In this document: in pieces, positions 18,801 to 28,928 of the stretch
Position numbering within the stretch: the stretch's first letter is position 1
Layout of the letters: every line of letters begins with the position of its first letter
NCBI RefSeq assembly: GCF_000430545.1
Contig: NZ_KE387163.1
Span: 340,439 to 404,438, forward strand
Length of the DNA: 64,000 bases
Source of the DNA: Tenacibaculum ovolyticum DSM 18103
GTDB lineage: Bacteria; Bacteroidota; Bacteroidia; Flavobacteriales; Flavobacteriaceae
Reading direction: 5' to 3'
Notes under the pieces: model-generated
Database searches by the model: none
What the model saw: only the letters and a program-made list of their open reading frames with translations
What the model was told of the DNA's origin: nothing
Position numbers and translations under genes: made by a program

Positions 18801-20165
18801 TTACTGTACTTTACTTATCAATTCATCTAAAGAGCAAGTAGTTTGCTCTCCGCTTGTCATGTTTTTTAAAACATATATATTATTATCTACATCGGTTACA
18901 ACAAAATCTATGCCTCTATTAGTAACATATTTCCATTGTTTCTTTTCTTGTTTATTACTTGTTGCAGTATCAGGATATAATTCTGATTTAATATTATTTT
19001 CTCTTAATTTTTTAATCGCTTTAATCTTTGAAAGATTTTGATCTTCTTTAAAATTTAAGAACAATACTTTTGGTTTTGGTAATTCAACAGTTTTAAATAA
19101 ACCTAGTTCTTCCATTACCAAGTAAATTCTATCTAATCCGAAAGAAATACCAACACCACTTACATCTTTTAAACCAAAGATACCTGTTAAATCATCATAA
19201 CGACCTCCACCACCGATAGAGCCCATTTTTACGCCTTCTGGTGCTGCTACTTCATAAATGGCACCTGTATAATAATTTAATCCACGAGCTAAAGTTACAT
19301 CTAATTCTAAACTTGCTGATGTTAAACCAATTTCTTCGATCATACTTACAACAGTACGTAATTCTTGTACACCTGTTTGTCCTTCTTCCGAAGATTGTAA
19401 CATCCCTTCTAAAGAAGCTAATTTATCTTGATTCGTTCCTGAAAAACTAAATAAAGGATCAACTTTAAGAATTGCATCTTCTGAGATACCTTTCTCTAAC
19501 ATTTCTTTTACAACACCTTCTTTACCAATCTTATCTAACTTATCTAAAGCTACCGTAAAATCAATTAATTTATCTTTTGCACCAATTACTTCAGCGATAC
19601 CAGATAATATTTTTCGATTATTTATTTTGATAGTCGTACCGTTTAAACCTAACTTACTAAAAACAGTATCGTATAGTTGCACAAACTCTACTTCTTGTAA
19701 TAATGATTTACTACCTACTACATCTGCATCACATTGATAAAATTCTCTAAAGCGCCCTTTTTGTGGACGATCGGCTCTCCAAACTGGCTGAATCTGGTAT
19801 CTTTTAAAAGGAAAAGTAATATCGTTTTGGTGCTGTACTACATAACGTGCAAATGGTACCGTTAAATCATAACGAAGTGCTTTTTCAGAGATTTTTGATA
19901 TTATTTTTTGACTGTTTTTTTCTTCTAATAAACTTCCGTCAACCTTTTTTAAATAATCACCTGAATTTAAAATCTTAAAAATTAAACGATCACCTTCTTC
20001 TCCATACTTTCCCATTAAAGTTGAAGAGTTTTCGAAACTTGGTGTTTCAATAGGCTGAAATCCAAAATTTTCAAACGAATGTTTTATTATATTAAAAATA
20101 TAATTTCTTTTTGCTACTTCGTTTGACGAAAAATCTCTAGTTCCTTTTGGGATTGATGGCTTCAT
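18801..20165 (-). CDS. hisS: Histidyl-tRNA synthetase
   Basis: A 454-residue class II aminoacyl-tRNA synthetase. Motif 1 region PKGTRDF is at the start, LRYDLTVPFARY and the motif 2 loop VWRADRPQKGRFREF follow, and the histidine-specific block LARGLNYYTGAIYE lies near residue 300. A C-terminal anticodon-binding domain follows (from about 365, PKVLFLNF). The length is normal, and no truncation is seen. Confidence 0.97.
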   Translation of the reverse strand: MKPSIPKGTRDFSSNEVAKRNYIFNIIKHSFENFGFQPIETPSFENSSTLMGKYGEEGDRLIFKILNSGDYLKKVDGSLLEEKNSQKIISKISEKALRYDLTVPFARYVVQHQNDITFPFKRYQIQPVWRADRPQKGRFREFYQCDADVVGSKSLLQEVEFVQLYDTVFSKLGLNGTTIKINNRKILSGIAEVIGAKDKLIDFTVALDKLDKIGKEGVVKEMLEKGISEDAILKVDPLFSFSGTNQDKLASLEGMLQSSEEGQTGVQELRTVVSMIEEIGLTSASLELDVTLARGLNYYTGAIYEVAAPEGVKMGSIGGGGRYDDLTGIFGLKDVSGVGISFGLDRIYLVMEELGLFKTVELPKPKVLFLNFKEDQNLSKIKAIKKLRENNIKSELYPDTATSNKQEKKQWKYVTNRGIDFVVTDVDNNIYVLKNMTSGEQTTCSLDELISKVQ

Positions 20166-20268
20166 TATTAATTATGAATTATAAAAATGATTATTTATGA
20201 GTTTTAATTTTTACATCAGTAAATACTTAAACACTCTGTGATGGCAAATATCTGAATTTAATAACAAA

Positions 20269-21198
20269 TTATGAAGTTTTATTTCTACGTTTTAATCGAT
20301 AAATAGATGCATTTAATTCAAAGCCTAAAAGCAAAATAATAGCGTTTAACCAAACGAATAACATTAAGATTAGCAAAGTACCGATGGAACCATATAATTC
20401 ATTGTAAGTTGCGAATTTAACAACATAGATTCCGAAAAGATAAAATGTAAAAAGCGATAATAGCGTTGTTAAAATTGCACCTGGAGAGAAAAATTTCACT
20501 TCTTTACCTTGTGTTGTTCCAAATCGAAATAAAAGTGAAACAATCGTAAAAATCATAATTAAAAACAACAATCCTCTACCCCAATACAGTAAATCTAAAT
20601 CTCCCGTATCTAACCAACTTATATTACCTATTCTAACTAAAGCTACTTGGTAAAAAATAATTGCCACAACCGTTATTATTAAGAAGAAAGACATTAATAA
20701 TGAAACCCCTAATGAAACAATATATGCTCTAAACACATTTCTCATTTCCGTTACATGGTATGAGTATTCAAATCCTCCGAAAATAGCATTTACCCCATTT
20801 GTCATTAAAAAAATAGATGCTAAAAAACCAAAAGATAATAAACCTCCGTATTGATTATTAATAATATCTTTTAAAACTAAATCTACAGCATCAAAAGTTT
20901 TGGGTGGTAACATTTCTTGAATTAACCAAAAAAGATTATCCTGAAATCCATCAATAGGAATATAAGGAATCAATGATAAGATAAATAATAAAAAAGGGAA
21001 TATTGCCATAAAAAAACTAAACGCAATTCCTCCTGCTCTTGTCGTTAAAGCTCCTTTAACAATACCAATAATGTACATTTCTATTACATCATACAAAGAC
21101 ATACCTTGCAGCCCAGGAATTTTTATCTTCTTACCAAAAGCTACCAGTAAATTTAATACAGGTATTTTATCTAATTTTATTTCTATTTTTTTTGTCAT
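20269..21198 (-). CDS. YihY/BrkB-family inner-membrane protein
   Basis: A 309-residue protein with about six transmembrane helices. The region TRAGGIAFSFFMAIFPFLLF (about 55-74) is the conserved start of the YihY/BrkB (UPF0761) family. The role is poorly defined; some members are called ribonuclease BN by historical error. The start codon overlaps the stop of the upstream pentapeptide gene in an ATGA arrangement, so the two are coupled. Confidence 0.9.
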   Translation of the reverse strand: MTKKIEIKLDKIPVLNLLVAFGKKIKIPGLQGMSLYDVIEMYIIGIVKGALTTRAGGIAFSFFMAIFPFLLFILSLIPYIPIDGFQDNLFWLIQEMLPPKTFDAVDLVLKDIINNQYGGLLSFGFLASIFLMTNGVNAIFGGFEYSYHVTEMRNVFRAYIVSLGVSLLMSFFLIITVVAIIFYQVALVRIGNISWLDTGDLDLLYWGRGLLFLIMIFTIVSLLFRFGTTQGKEVKFFSPGAILTTLLSLFTFYLFGIYVVKFATYNELYGSIGTLLILMLFVWLNAIILLLGFELNASIYRLKRRNKTS

Positions 21199-21764
21199 TC
21201 AACAATTATATTATACTGCTGTAATAATCCAATTATATTTTCTTTTGAGAATTTTGCTTTTTTTAACCTATTGCTATCAGGGTTTATTAAAAAATCAACA
21301 GCCGTTTTAAAATCTGATTTCTCTAAAATTGTATTTTCAAATATTGCTTTTTGTAAATTACAATTATCAAAAAGTGAATTTGTGACATCAGTTTCCGTAA
21401 AATCAACTTCTTGTAAATTGCAGTTTACAAATTTCGTGTTTTGTATTTTTAATTTATAAAACGAAGAGAAATTTAATTGGCATTCTTTAAAACTAAACTG
21501 CAATAAAAACGGATCACATTCATTAAATTTCACACCAATCATTTTACAATTTATAAAAGACACTTCTTTAAATGCTGTGTTTGTTACAATTGCATTACTA
21601 AAATTACAATCGATAAACTCACATTCTAAAAATTGAATATTTGATGCATGCACATTTTCGAAATTACAGTTTGTAAACGTACAATTATCATACTCTCCTT
21701 TTTTTATTTTTGTAGTATTAAAATCAAGTTTTGTAAATGTTTCACTATCAAAGTAATCGTTCAT
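21195..21764 (-). CDS. Pentapeptide-repeat protein
   Basis: A 189-residue protein made almost entirely of pentapeptide repeats of the A(D/N)LXX type in degenerate form (for example CTFTNCNFENV, CEFIDCNFSNA, CNLQEVDFTET), giving a right-handed quadrilateral beta-helix. No signal peptide is present. It overlaps the BrkB-like gene by 4 bases. Function cannot be inferred from the repeats; gyrase mimicry is known for some relatives only. Confidence 0.88.
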   Translation of the reverse strand: MNDYFDSETFTKLDFNTTKIKKGEYDNCTFTNCNFENVHASNIQFLECEFIDCNFSNAIVTNTAFKEVSFINCKMIGVKFNECDPFLLQFSFKECQLNFSSFYKLKIQNTKFVNCNLQEVDFTETDVTNSLFDNCNLQKAIFENTILEKSDFKTAVDFLINPDSNRLKKAKFSKENIIGLLQQYNIIVE

Positions 21765-21849
21765 TATAAATATATTTAAGATATTGTGTTTATGATTATT
21801 TCACAAACACAACCATCTCTATACAAAGTTATCTATTGCTATAAAAAGG

Positions 21850-23964
21850 TTATTTTAACCCTCTAGCTTTTAACATAGGCACTGCTTTCGGATCTCTTCC
21901 TGCAAAAGTTTTATACATCTTTGCATAATCCATTGTATTTCCTTTTGATAAAATTTGCTCACGGAATTTTTGTCCGTTCTCACGAGTTAATAATCCGTTA
22001 TTCTTAAACCAATCATAAGCATCATGACTTAACATTTCAGTCCATAAATAAGAATAATATCCGGCTGCGTAGCCACCACTAAAAATGTGTGCAAAATATG
22101 TTGAACGATATCTTGGTGGTACTTCAGATACTTTTAATTTCATTTTAGCTAAAGCCTCCTCTTCAAATTTTGCAACATCTGCAATATTTTCATCAACTGA
22201 TACCGTGTGCCATTTCATATCTAAACTAGATGAACACAAGTTCTCTATCATAGAATACCCTTGATTAAAAGTACCAGCATCTTTAATTTTCTTTAATAAC
22301 GCTGCAGGAATTACTTCTCCTGTTTTATAATGTAATGCGTAATTATTTAAAACTTCTGGATGTGTAGACCAGTTTTCATTAAATTGAGATGGAAATTCCA
22401 CGAAATCTCTTGCAGTACTTGTTCCTGAAATTGATGCGTATTTTTGATTTCCGAATAAACCATGTAAAGCATGTCCAAATTCATGAAACATAGTTTCTAC
22501 TTCAGAGAAACTTATTAAAGCAGGTTCTCCTGCAGCTGGCTTAGGTGAATTACACACATTATAAATAACAGGTTTCTGGTTACGTAATTTAGATTGTTTT
22601 ACAAAAGCACTCATCCATGCTCCTCCACGTTTACTATCTCTAGCAAAAAAATCTCCATAATATAAGCCTAGCTTACTCCCGTCTTCTTCAAACAACTCAT
22701 AAACAACTACATCTGGATGGTATACTGGTATATCAGTACGCTTTTTAAAAATAATTCCGTATAATTTTGTTGCAGCATAAAAAACTCCTTTTTCTAATAC
22801 ATTTGTAACCTCAAAATAAGGTTTTACTTCCTCTTCATTTAAATTGTATTTTGATTTACGAACTTTTTCAGCATAATGATTCCAATCATATGGACTTAGT
22901 TTAAAGTTTTTTCCTTCTTTAGTTATTTCTGCTTGAATCTCTTTAGTTTCTGAAGCAGCCTTTTCTAAAGAGCCTGGAATTAATCCATTAAACATCTCAA
23001 AAACTTTATCTGGTGTTGCTGCCATTGTACCTTGTAAACTCCAGCTTGCATAATTATCAAAACCTAAAATTTGTGCTTTTTTTGCTCGTAAAGCAACCAT
23101 TTCTTGCACTAATTTACTTGTATTATATTCACCCGCATCTGACCTATGAATAGATTTTTCGAATAAATTCTTACGTACTTCTCTATTTTCTAATGTTTGT
23201 AATGATGGTTGTTGTGTAGTATTTATTAACTGAATTTCATACGTACCATCTTTTTCTAAAGATTTAATTTTCTCTTTTGAAAATCCTTTTAATTTTTCTT
23301 TATCAGAAATTACAACACCACCTTTTTTACTTGCATCTAGTAACTTCTTTCCAAACTCGTTAGACAAACTTGCTATTTGTGAGTTTATATCTTTTAACTG
23401 ACTCTTTTTATCTTCTGATAGGTTTGCTCCTGCTTTTGTAAAATTCTTATAATATTCTTTTACTAAATGATTAGATTCTGCATCTAATTTCAAATTATCT
23501 AAATCATTATATACTTTTTGTATTCTTACAAACAGTGCCGTGTTTAATAAAATTTCATCACTATGCTTAGAAAACTTAGGTGCTAATTCTTTTTGGTTTG
23601 CTTTAATAACATCATTTGTATGCGCTCCTGCTAATCCATAAAAAACAGCCGTTACATTATCTAAAGTACTACTACTTTCCTCTAGTGCTAAAATTGTATT
23701 TTTAAAAGTTGGGCTTTCTGTATTTTTAATAATAGCCTGTATCGTTTCATTTTGCTGTTTCATTCCTTCTAAAATAGCAGGCATAAAATGCTCATTTTTA
23801 ATTTTAGTAAAATCAGGAGCACCATAATCTAACGTACTCTTAACTAATAAAGGGTTTTCTACAGTCATACTTGTTTTATTTCCTTTTTTTGTTTCTTTAG
23901 CTTTATCCGTATTACATGATATTGCTAAGACTAAAACTGCCCCTAAAATTATATGTTTTTTCAT
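21850..23964 (-). CDS. M3-family zinc peptidase, lipoprotein (peptidyl-dipeptidase type)
   Basis: A 704-residue lipoprotein with lipobox AISC (C17). The catalytic motif MFHEFGHALHGLF gives HExxH, with the third ligand in the downstream helix typical of M3 thimet/Dcp enzymes. C-terminal FAHIFSGGYAAGYYSYLW is a family signature. It probably trims dipeptides from peptides in the periplasm. The length matches Dcp enzymes plus a lipoprotein signal. Confidence 0.93.
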   Translation of the reverse strand: MKKHIILGAVLVLAISCNTDKAKETKKGNKTSMTVENPLLVKSTLDYGAPDFTKIKNEHFMPAILEGMKQQNETIQAIIKNTESPTFKNTILALEESSSTLDNVTAVFYGLAGAHTNDVIKANQKELAPKFSKHSDEILLNTALFVRIQKVYNDLDNLKLDAESNHLVKEYYKNFTKAGANLSEDKKSQLKDINSQIASLSNEFGKKLLDASKKGGVVISDKEKLKGFSKEKIKSLEKDGTYEIQLINTTQQPSLQTLENREVRKNLFEKSIHRSDAGEYNTSKLVQEMVALRAKKAQILGFDNYASWSLQGTMAATPDKVFEMFNGLIPGSLEKAASETKEIQAEITKEGKNFKLSPYDWNHYAEKVRKSKYNLNEEEVKPYFEVTNVLEKGVFYAATKLYGIIFKKRTDIPVYHPDVVVYELFEEDGSKLGLYYGDFFARDSKRGGAWMSAFVKQSKLRNQKPVIYNVCNSPKPAAGEPALISFSEVETMFHEFGHALHGLFGNQKYASISGTSTARDFVEFPSQFNENWSTHPEVLNNYALHYKTGEVIPAALLKKIKDAGTFNQGYSMIENLCSSSLDMKWHTVSVDENIADVAKFEEEALAKMKLKVSEVPPRYRSTYFAHIFSGGYAAGYYSYLWTEMLSHDAYDWFKNNGLLTRENGQKFREQILSKGNTMDYAKMYKTFAGRDPKAVPMLKARGLK

Positions 23965-24076
23965 TTTACTTATTTTTAATTAAAATTGAAACATCTATTA
24001 AAAAAACATGCTTTACTAAAAAAACATGTTTTTCTTATAAACAATTGTTTATACTTTCGTCTATTTTTTTTAAATT

Positions 24077-24586
24077 TTATGGTTCAATCAAGTACTTAAT
24101 TGATAAATCCATATATTTTTTTCTATTCCCAACCCATTTATCAATAATAAAACCGTCTTTATTAATTATAAAAAAAGTAGGGTATTGTTTTACTTTATAA
24201 ATTCCTTTTATCTTCTCTTTCCCCTCTATATCCCATATAGTTGCAGCTTCAAAATTTATCTTTAAACGTTTCGCAATTTTATACCATGTATCTTTTTTTT
24301 CATCTCCATGTATAGAAATTACTTTTAAATCTGATGCATATTTCTTTTGAAGTTTATCCATCTGAGGATATGTTTTCCAACATGGTCCGCAATAAGTTGC
24401 TGTAAAGTTTAGCAATACATTTTTTTTATTTTTAAACTGAGAAAGTTTAATTTGTTTTTTTGATTTCACATCATATCCCTTAATATCTATAGCTTCACTA
24501 CCTATATCTATACTTTGGCTAATTGACGGAAAACAAAATCCTAACATAAATAAAAAATTAAAAAGGATACTTACTCTTTTCATCAT
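24077..24586 (-). CDS. Exported thioredoxin-like (TlpA/ResA-type) protein
   Basis: A 169-residue protein with a signal peptide (about 1-24, ending SISQ) and a thioredoxin fold. The active site is YCGPCWK, inside NFTATYCGPCW, and the cis-proline segment is QYPTFFIIN. It likely acts as a periplasmic thiol-disulfide reductase. The neighbours give no specific partner. Confidence 0.88.
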   Translation of the reverse strand: MMKRVSILFNFLFMLGFCFPSISQSIDIGSEAIDIKGYDVKSKKQIKLSQFKNKKNVLLNFTATYCGPCWKTYPQMDKLQKKYASDLKVISIHGDEKKDTWYKIAKRLKINFEAATIWDIEGKEKIKGIYKVKQYPTFFIINKDGFIIDKWVGNRKKYMDLSIKYLIEP

Positions 24587-24699
24587 CTGACTTTGATTTT
24601 TATACTAATTTATTAAAACTCAAACATTCTTTTTTAAACATAGTATAATTTTATTTACTAAAATTATTTCCTCTTCTAAAATTGCAAAAATATAAAATA

Positions 24700-25560
24700 T
24701 TAATTTACAGCCTTTAAACTTAGGTCTAAATTATATACCGAGTGTGTTAATGCGCCTGATGATATAAAATCTACTCCACACTCTGCATACTTACGAATAG
24801 TTTCTTCGTTTATTCCGCCTGAAGATTCAGTTAAACACTTATCTCCTATTAAAGCTACTGCTTTACGGGTATCATCATAATTAAAATTATCTATTAAAAT
24901 TCTATACACACCTTCATTTGTTAGAATTTCTTTAATTTCCTCTAAACTACGTGCTTCTACTATAATTTTAATATCTAATTCTTTTTTAGCTAAGTATTTC
25001 TTTGTTTTAGTTATTGCTTGCGTTATTCCGCCTGCAAAATCAATATGATTATCTTTTATCATTACCATATCATATAAGGCAAATCTATGATTTTTTCCTC
25101 CGCCGATTTTTACTGCCCATTTTTCTAAAGCACGAATACCTGGTGTTGTTTTACGTGTATCTAATACTTTGGTTTTAGTACCTTCTAATAAATTTGCAAA
25201 AAACTTAGTTTTAGTTGCAATTGCACTCATACGTTGCATTGCATTTAAAACCAAACGCTCTGCCATTAAAATTGATTGTGATTTTCCTGATACATAAAAA
25301 ACGATATCACCATATTTTACTTTATCACCATCATTAATTAATGTTTCTATTTCTAAATCTGCATCTACATAATTAAAAACCTTTTTAGCAAACTCTACTC
25401 CAGCAATAACTCCTTCATCTTTTACTAACAATTTAGCTTTCCCTGTTGCTTCATTAGGTATACATGATAAAGATGTATGATCTCCATCTCCAATATCTTC
25501 ACGAATAGCATTGGTTATTATTATCTCTAGCTCTTTATTAAATTGTTCTTTTGATATCAT
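24700..25560 (-). CDS. nadC: Nicotinate-nucleotide pyrophosphorylase (carboxylating)
   Basis: A 286-residue enzyme of NAD synthesis that joins quinolinate and PRPP to give nicotinate mononucleotide, CO2 and pyrophosphate. Marks are DTRKTTPGIRALEKWAV (substrate-binding arginine and lysine), GGGKNHRFALYDMVMIKDNH, and the terminal SSGGINEETIRKYAECGVD. Length is normal. It is divergent from rlmH. Confidence 0.96.
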   Translation of the reverse strand: MISKEQFNKELEIIITNAIREDIGDGDHTSLSCIPNEATGKAKLLVKDEGVIAGVEFAKKVFNYVDADLEIETLINDGDKVKYGDIVFYVSGKSQSILMAERLVLNAMQRMSAIATKTKFFANLLEGTKTKVLDTRKTTPGIRALEKWAVKIGGGKNHRFALYDMVMIKDNHIDFAGGITQAITKTKKYLAKKELDIKIIVEARSLEEIKEILTNEGVYRILIDNFNYDDTRKAVALIGDKCLTESSGGINEETIRKYAECGVDFISSGALTHSVYNLDLSLKAVN

Positions 25561-25725
25561 TCTTCTCTTTTATTATACCGTAAAAATACGGATTGATTTT
25601 ATTCTATGGAATTATTTTGTTAATTCAACTCAATTTATACTTTAAAACAAATAAATTTGCAGCTAATTTTACTAAAAACATCTCGAAATAAATTTATTTC
25701 AGAAAACAATTCGAAATGAAAGCTT

Positions 25726-26199
25726 ATGAAAATAAAACTAATCGCTATTGGTAAAACTGATGACAAAAATTTGATTCAGTTAATTAATAATTATGAAAGT
25801 AGATTAAAACATTACGTTAAATTTGAATTAGATATTATACCTGACATAAAAAATGTAAAGAATCTTAGCGAATCTCAGCAAAAAGAAAAAGAAGGAGAAT
25901 TAATATTATCTAAACTTCAAAATACGGATCAATTAGTTTTACTTGACGATAAAGGGAAACACTTTACATCTATTGAGTTTTCGCAATATTTACAAAAAAA
26001 AATGAACTCAGGTATTAAACAATTGGTATTAGTTATTGGTGGGCCTTATGGTTTTTCTGAAGCAATCTATAAAAAAGCTTTAGGCAAAATATCACTTTCT
26101 AAGATGACTTTTTCACATCAAATGATTCGATTATTTATTGTTGAACAAATATATCGAGGCTTTACAATTCTACGAAACGAACCTTATCATCACGAATAG
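25726..26199 (+). CDS. rlmH: 23S rRNA (pseudouridine-1915-N3) methyltransferase
   Basis: A 157-residue SPOUT-class methyltransferase that methylates pseudouridine 1915 of 23S rRNA. The C-terminal knot is evident: LVLVIGGPYGFSEAIYKKA, KISLSKMTFSHQMIRLFIVEQIYRG and the end NEPYHHE. A TAAATTTG box at 25652-25659 is a possible -7 element. Confidence 0.96.
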   Translation: MKIKLIAIGKTDDKNLIQLINNYESRLKHYVKFELDIIPDIKNVKNLSESQQKEKEGELILSKLQNTDQLVLLDDKGKHFTSIEFSQYLQKKMNSGIKQLVLVIGGPYGFSEAIYKKALGKISLSKMTFSHQMIRLFIVEQIYRGFTILRNEPYHHE

Positions 26200-26341
26200 T
26201 GACAGTTACATAACTACAATACTTTTTTTAATAAAACGAATCTGTACTTTTCTTAAAAAAATATTTTCTATATTAATGGCCTTTTTCTATTCTAAATTTC
26301 ATAATTTTGTCGCCCCTAAAAACACACAAAATTAAATTAAA

Positions 26342-27187
26342 ATGAAAACATTAAAATTTTTAATATTTACTATTCTCTTTACTAGCTTTGTTACTGTACA
26401 AGAAGCATCTGCACAAGATGAGATTAAAGTTTTAAAGAATAAAATTAAGGATAAGAAAGATCAAATTAGTGCTAATGAAGAATTCTTAATTAGTGGAATT
26501 AGTGCTTTAAAACGTGTAAACTCAAATTTAGAAGACTTTAAGAAAGATAAAAAAGCAACTAAAAAAGAAGTTAAGAGAAAAGAAAAAATCGTTGCTAATG
26601 TTCAAACTAGATTAACGAACTTAAAGACCTTAATTAATAATAGAAAAGGTGAATTAGTTGCTCTTGAAAAGAAGTTAGCTAGAAAACAAAAAAAGGCTGC
26701 ACCTAAAGAAACTAAGGCTGTTCAAGAAACAGAAGCTGAACCAGAAGCTCCTTTAACAGATGCTAAAAGCGAATTAGCTTTACGTAAACAAAAATTAGAA
26801 AATGCACGTAAGAAATTAGAAGATGAACGTAAAGCTAAAGAAATAGCTTACTTAAATCAACAAGAAGAATTACGTTTAGAAGCAGAGAAATTAGCACAAT
26901 TAGATACTCAAATTAAAGCTGAAGAAGAATCTATTATTAATGAAAACAAAACTTTAATAAGTGATTATGAAGATGACATTAGCATTAACGAAGAAATCTT
27001 AATTAGTGGTAAAGAAGGATTAGCTAGAATGAAAACAAAATTAGAAATAGCTAAAAAAGACCCTACAACTTCTAAAGAAAGTATTGCTCGTAAAGAATCT
27101 ATTATTCTAAAAATTCAAGAACGTTTGAGTAAAATAGAAAAAGAGATATATCTTAAAAAAGTAGAAATGAATAAATTAAAGTCTTAA
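26342..27187 (+). CDS. Exported coiled-coil protein with internal duplication
   Basis: A 281-residue protein with a signal peptide (cleavage near EASA-QDE, residue 24) and no recognised domain. The rest is lysine- and glutamate-rich and predicted coiled coil. Residues about 26-110 and 197-281 are recognisable copies: NEEFLISGISAL / NEEILISGKEGL, RKEKIVANVQTRL / RKESIILKIQERL. An alanine-, glutamate- and lysine-rich linker joins them. I do not recognise a family; a periplasmic structural or stress role is possible. A strong terminator follows, so it is probably monocistronic. Confidence 0.8.
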   Translation: MKTLKFLIFTILFTSFVTVQEASAQDEIKVLKNKIKDKKDQISANEEFLISGISALKRVNSNLEDFKKDKKATKKEVKRKEKIVANVQTRLTNLKTLINNRKGELVALEKKLARKQKKAAPKETKAVQETEAEPEAPLTDAKSELALRKQKLENARKKLEDERKAKEIAYLNQQEELRLEAEKLAQLDTQIKAEEESIINENKTLISDYEDDISINEEILISGKEGLARMKTKLEIAKKDPTTSKESIARKESIILKIQERLSKIEKEIYLKKVEMNKLKS

Positions 27188-27209
27188 AAAACTTATATTT
27201 TTATTCTTA

Positions 27210-27249
27210 AAAAAAACGAAATTTAGAAGCTTCTAAATTTCGTTTTTTT
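27210..27249 (+). terminator. Rho-independent terminator
   Basis: A perfect 20+20 inverted repeat centred on GAAGCTTC, ending in TTTTTTT, 22 bases after the coiled-coil gene. It may also stop the leftward transcript of the facing XRE gene. Confidence 0.88.
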
Positions 27250-27386
27250 GTTTAGATGTACTACCCTCCTATTCTTAAAAAACAGAATATTTATAGATAA
27301 AATCTTCACTTTATATAAATACTTATCTCAACAAGATATGTACTCTTTTTATTACTAAATATTTATGTGTTTTTTCACTAAGTGAA

Positions 27387-28172
27387 TTAGCTTTTAGCAA
27401 ACTTATATAAAACTACTACTTCTATAATTATTGTAGGTATTAAAAAGAACAATCCGATAGAAGACAAAATAATTGTAGCAATGCAAACACCTGTTACAAT
27501 CTCCAGAATTGCATTAACCTTTATAAGATTGTTAAATTTTGTTTTTAATTGTAATAAAGATAACCCGAATATTATTTGAATTGTTCCAAAAATAATTAGT
27601 TCAACAATACTCGTTACAATTATTGTTTCGTTAGACGAACTAATTAAAAAGATATCATATAACTCTGAAAAAACATAAGCTATCATAAAAACATATACAA
27701 TTACCTCTAATAATTTGTTTGAATGTTTTTTTGCTATTTTTACAAACCCCATAAAAAAGAACACAAATGTTATTGCTGAAATCACTTTAATAGCGATATA
27801 AAACGTTTCTCCAAAAATCATTTTATTTTGAGTAAAATGATATACATCTGCGATTGTTTCAAAAAAACCAAAACAAAAATATACAACTCCAAAAATCCAA
27901 GCTAAATTTAACTCTTTTTTATCTTTATTGCTTATTTCAATTTCATTTGTAATAGTATCTACATTGATATCTGCATCTAAAGCCTGCAATATTGTTTTAA
28001 TAGTAAAACTTCTAGGAATTGTTTCGCCTGCCTCTATTCGTTGTATAGTACGTACATTTATATTGCATTTTTCTACTAATTCTTCTTGAGTTAAACCTTT
28101 TTGTTTTCTTAATTCAGAAATCCTTTTTCCTAATGCTGGTTGTTTCATGGTAAGTAAATTTTTATTTTCCAT
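27387..28172 (-). CDS. XRE-type HTH protein with C-terminal membrane domain
   Basis: A 261-residue protein. Residues about 12-65 are a clear XRE helix-turn-helix (RKQKGLTQEELVEKCNINVR). After a polar linker, residues about 90-260 contain about five or six hydrophobic helices. Membrane-anchored XRE proteins are common in Bacteroidota, but their signals are mostly unknown. A start at codon 9 (28148) is also possible. Confidence 0.85.
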   Translation of the reverse strand: MENKNLLTMKQPALGKRISELRKQKGLTQEELVEKCNINVRTIQRIEAGETIPRSFTIKTILQALDADINVDTITNEIEISNKDKKELNLAWIFGVVYFCFGFFETIADVYHFTQNKMIFGETFYIAIKVISAITFVFFFMGFVKIAKKHSNKLLEVIVYVFMIAYVFSELYDIFLISSSNETIIVTSIVELIIFGTIQIIFGLSLLQLKTKFNNLIKVNAILEIVTGVCIATIILSSIGLFFLIPTIIIEVVVLYKFAKS

Positions 28173-28349
28173 ACAATGTTACTTTAGCTTTTCTTTTTGA
28201 TGAAACATTTTAATTGATTTTAACCCGACATTTACACGACATTCCTTTAATTTCAATGGATACAAAGTTTTTTTGTTTTTATAAAAAACAGAATATTAAT
28301 TACAAAGATGATAAAAATTGATACATTTGTTTATCTAATTTATGAACAA

Positions 28350-28928
28350 ATGAAACTTGTTTTTGCAACCAATAACCAAAACAAATTAATTGAAGTACAA
28401 AAAATGCTTCCTGATACGATTGAATTACTTTCTTTAAAAGATATTAATTGCTTTGATGATATAGAGGAAACTGCAACAACTCTAGATGGTAATGCTAAAA
28501 TAAAGGCCAATCATGTTACCGAAAAATTTAAATATAATTGTTTTGCTGATGATACTGGTTTAGAAGTTGAAAGTTTAAACAATGCTCCTGGAGTGTATTC
28601 TGCACGTTACGCTGGCGAACCTGCAAATACCGAAAATAATATGCAAAAATTACTTTCTGAGTTAACTGACAAAGAAAATAGAAAAGCCCAATTTAGGACT
28701 TCTATTTGTTTAAATTTAAATGGAAAACAATACCTGTTTAATGGTATTTGTAAAGGAAAAATATTACCCCAAAAGCAAGGTGAAAAAGGTTTTGGATATG
28801 ACCCTATATTTCAACCTAAAGGTTTTCAGGAATCATTTGCAGAAATGACTTCTGATGAAAAAAACACAATTAGTCATCGTGGACTAGCTATTAAACAATT
28901 AGTTGAATTTTTAAAATCAATTAATTGA
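28350..28928 (+). CDS. rdgB: Non-canonical purine NTP pyrophosphatase (RdgB/HAM1)
   Basis: A 192-residue house-cleaning enzyme that hydrolyses ITP, dITP and XTP to monophosphates. I place the start at the ATG at 28350 because family proteins begin [12 protein letters not shown]; the open frame extends 14 codons upstream to 28308. Marks are [29 protein letters not shown] and TISHRGLA. Its stop overlaps the putative TTG start of the next gene. Confidence 0.95.
   Translation: MKLVFATNNQNKLIEVQKMLPDTIELLSLKDINCFDDIEETATTLDGNAKIKANHVTEKFKYNCFADDTGLEVESLNNAPGVYSARYAGEPANTENNMQKLLSELTDKENRKAQFRTSICLNLNGKQYLFNGICKGKILPQKQGEKGFGYDPIFQPKGFQESFAEMTSDEKNTISHRGLAIKQLVEFLKSIN

Noticed and set aside
20269..21198. 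Ribonuclease BN
   Set aside because: The YihY/BrkB family was once named so, but this is a membrane protein without nuclease motifs.
26138..26335. Small plus-strand frame overlapping the end of rlmH
   Set aside because: It starts inside rlmH, and its extension past rlmH is low-complexity AT-rich sequence without a start site of its own.
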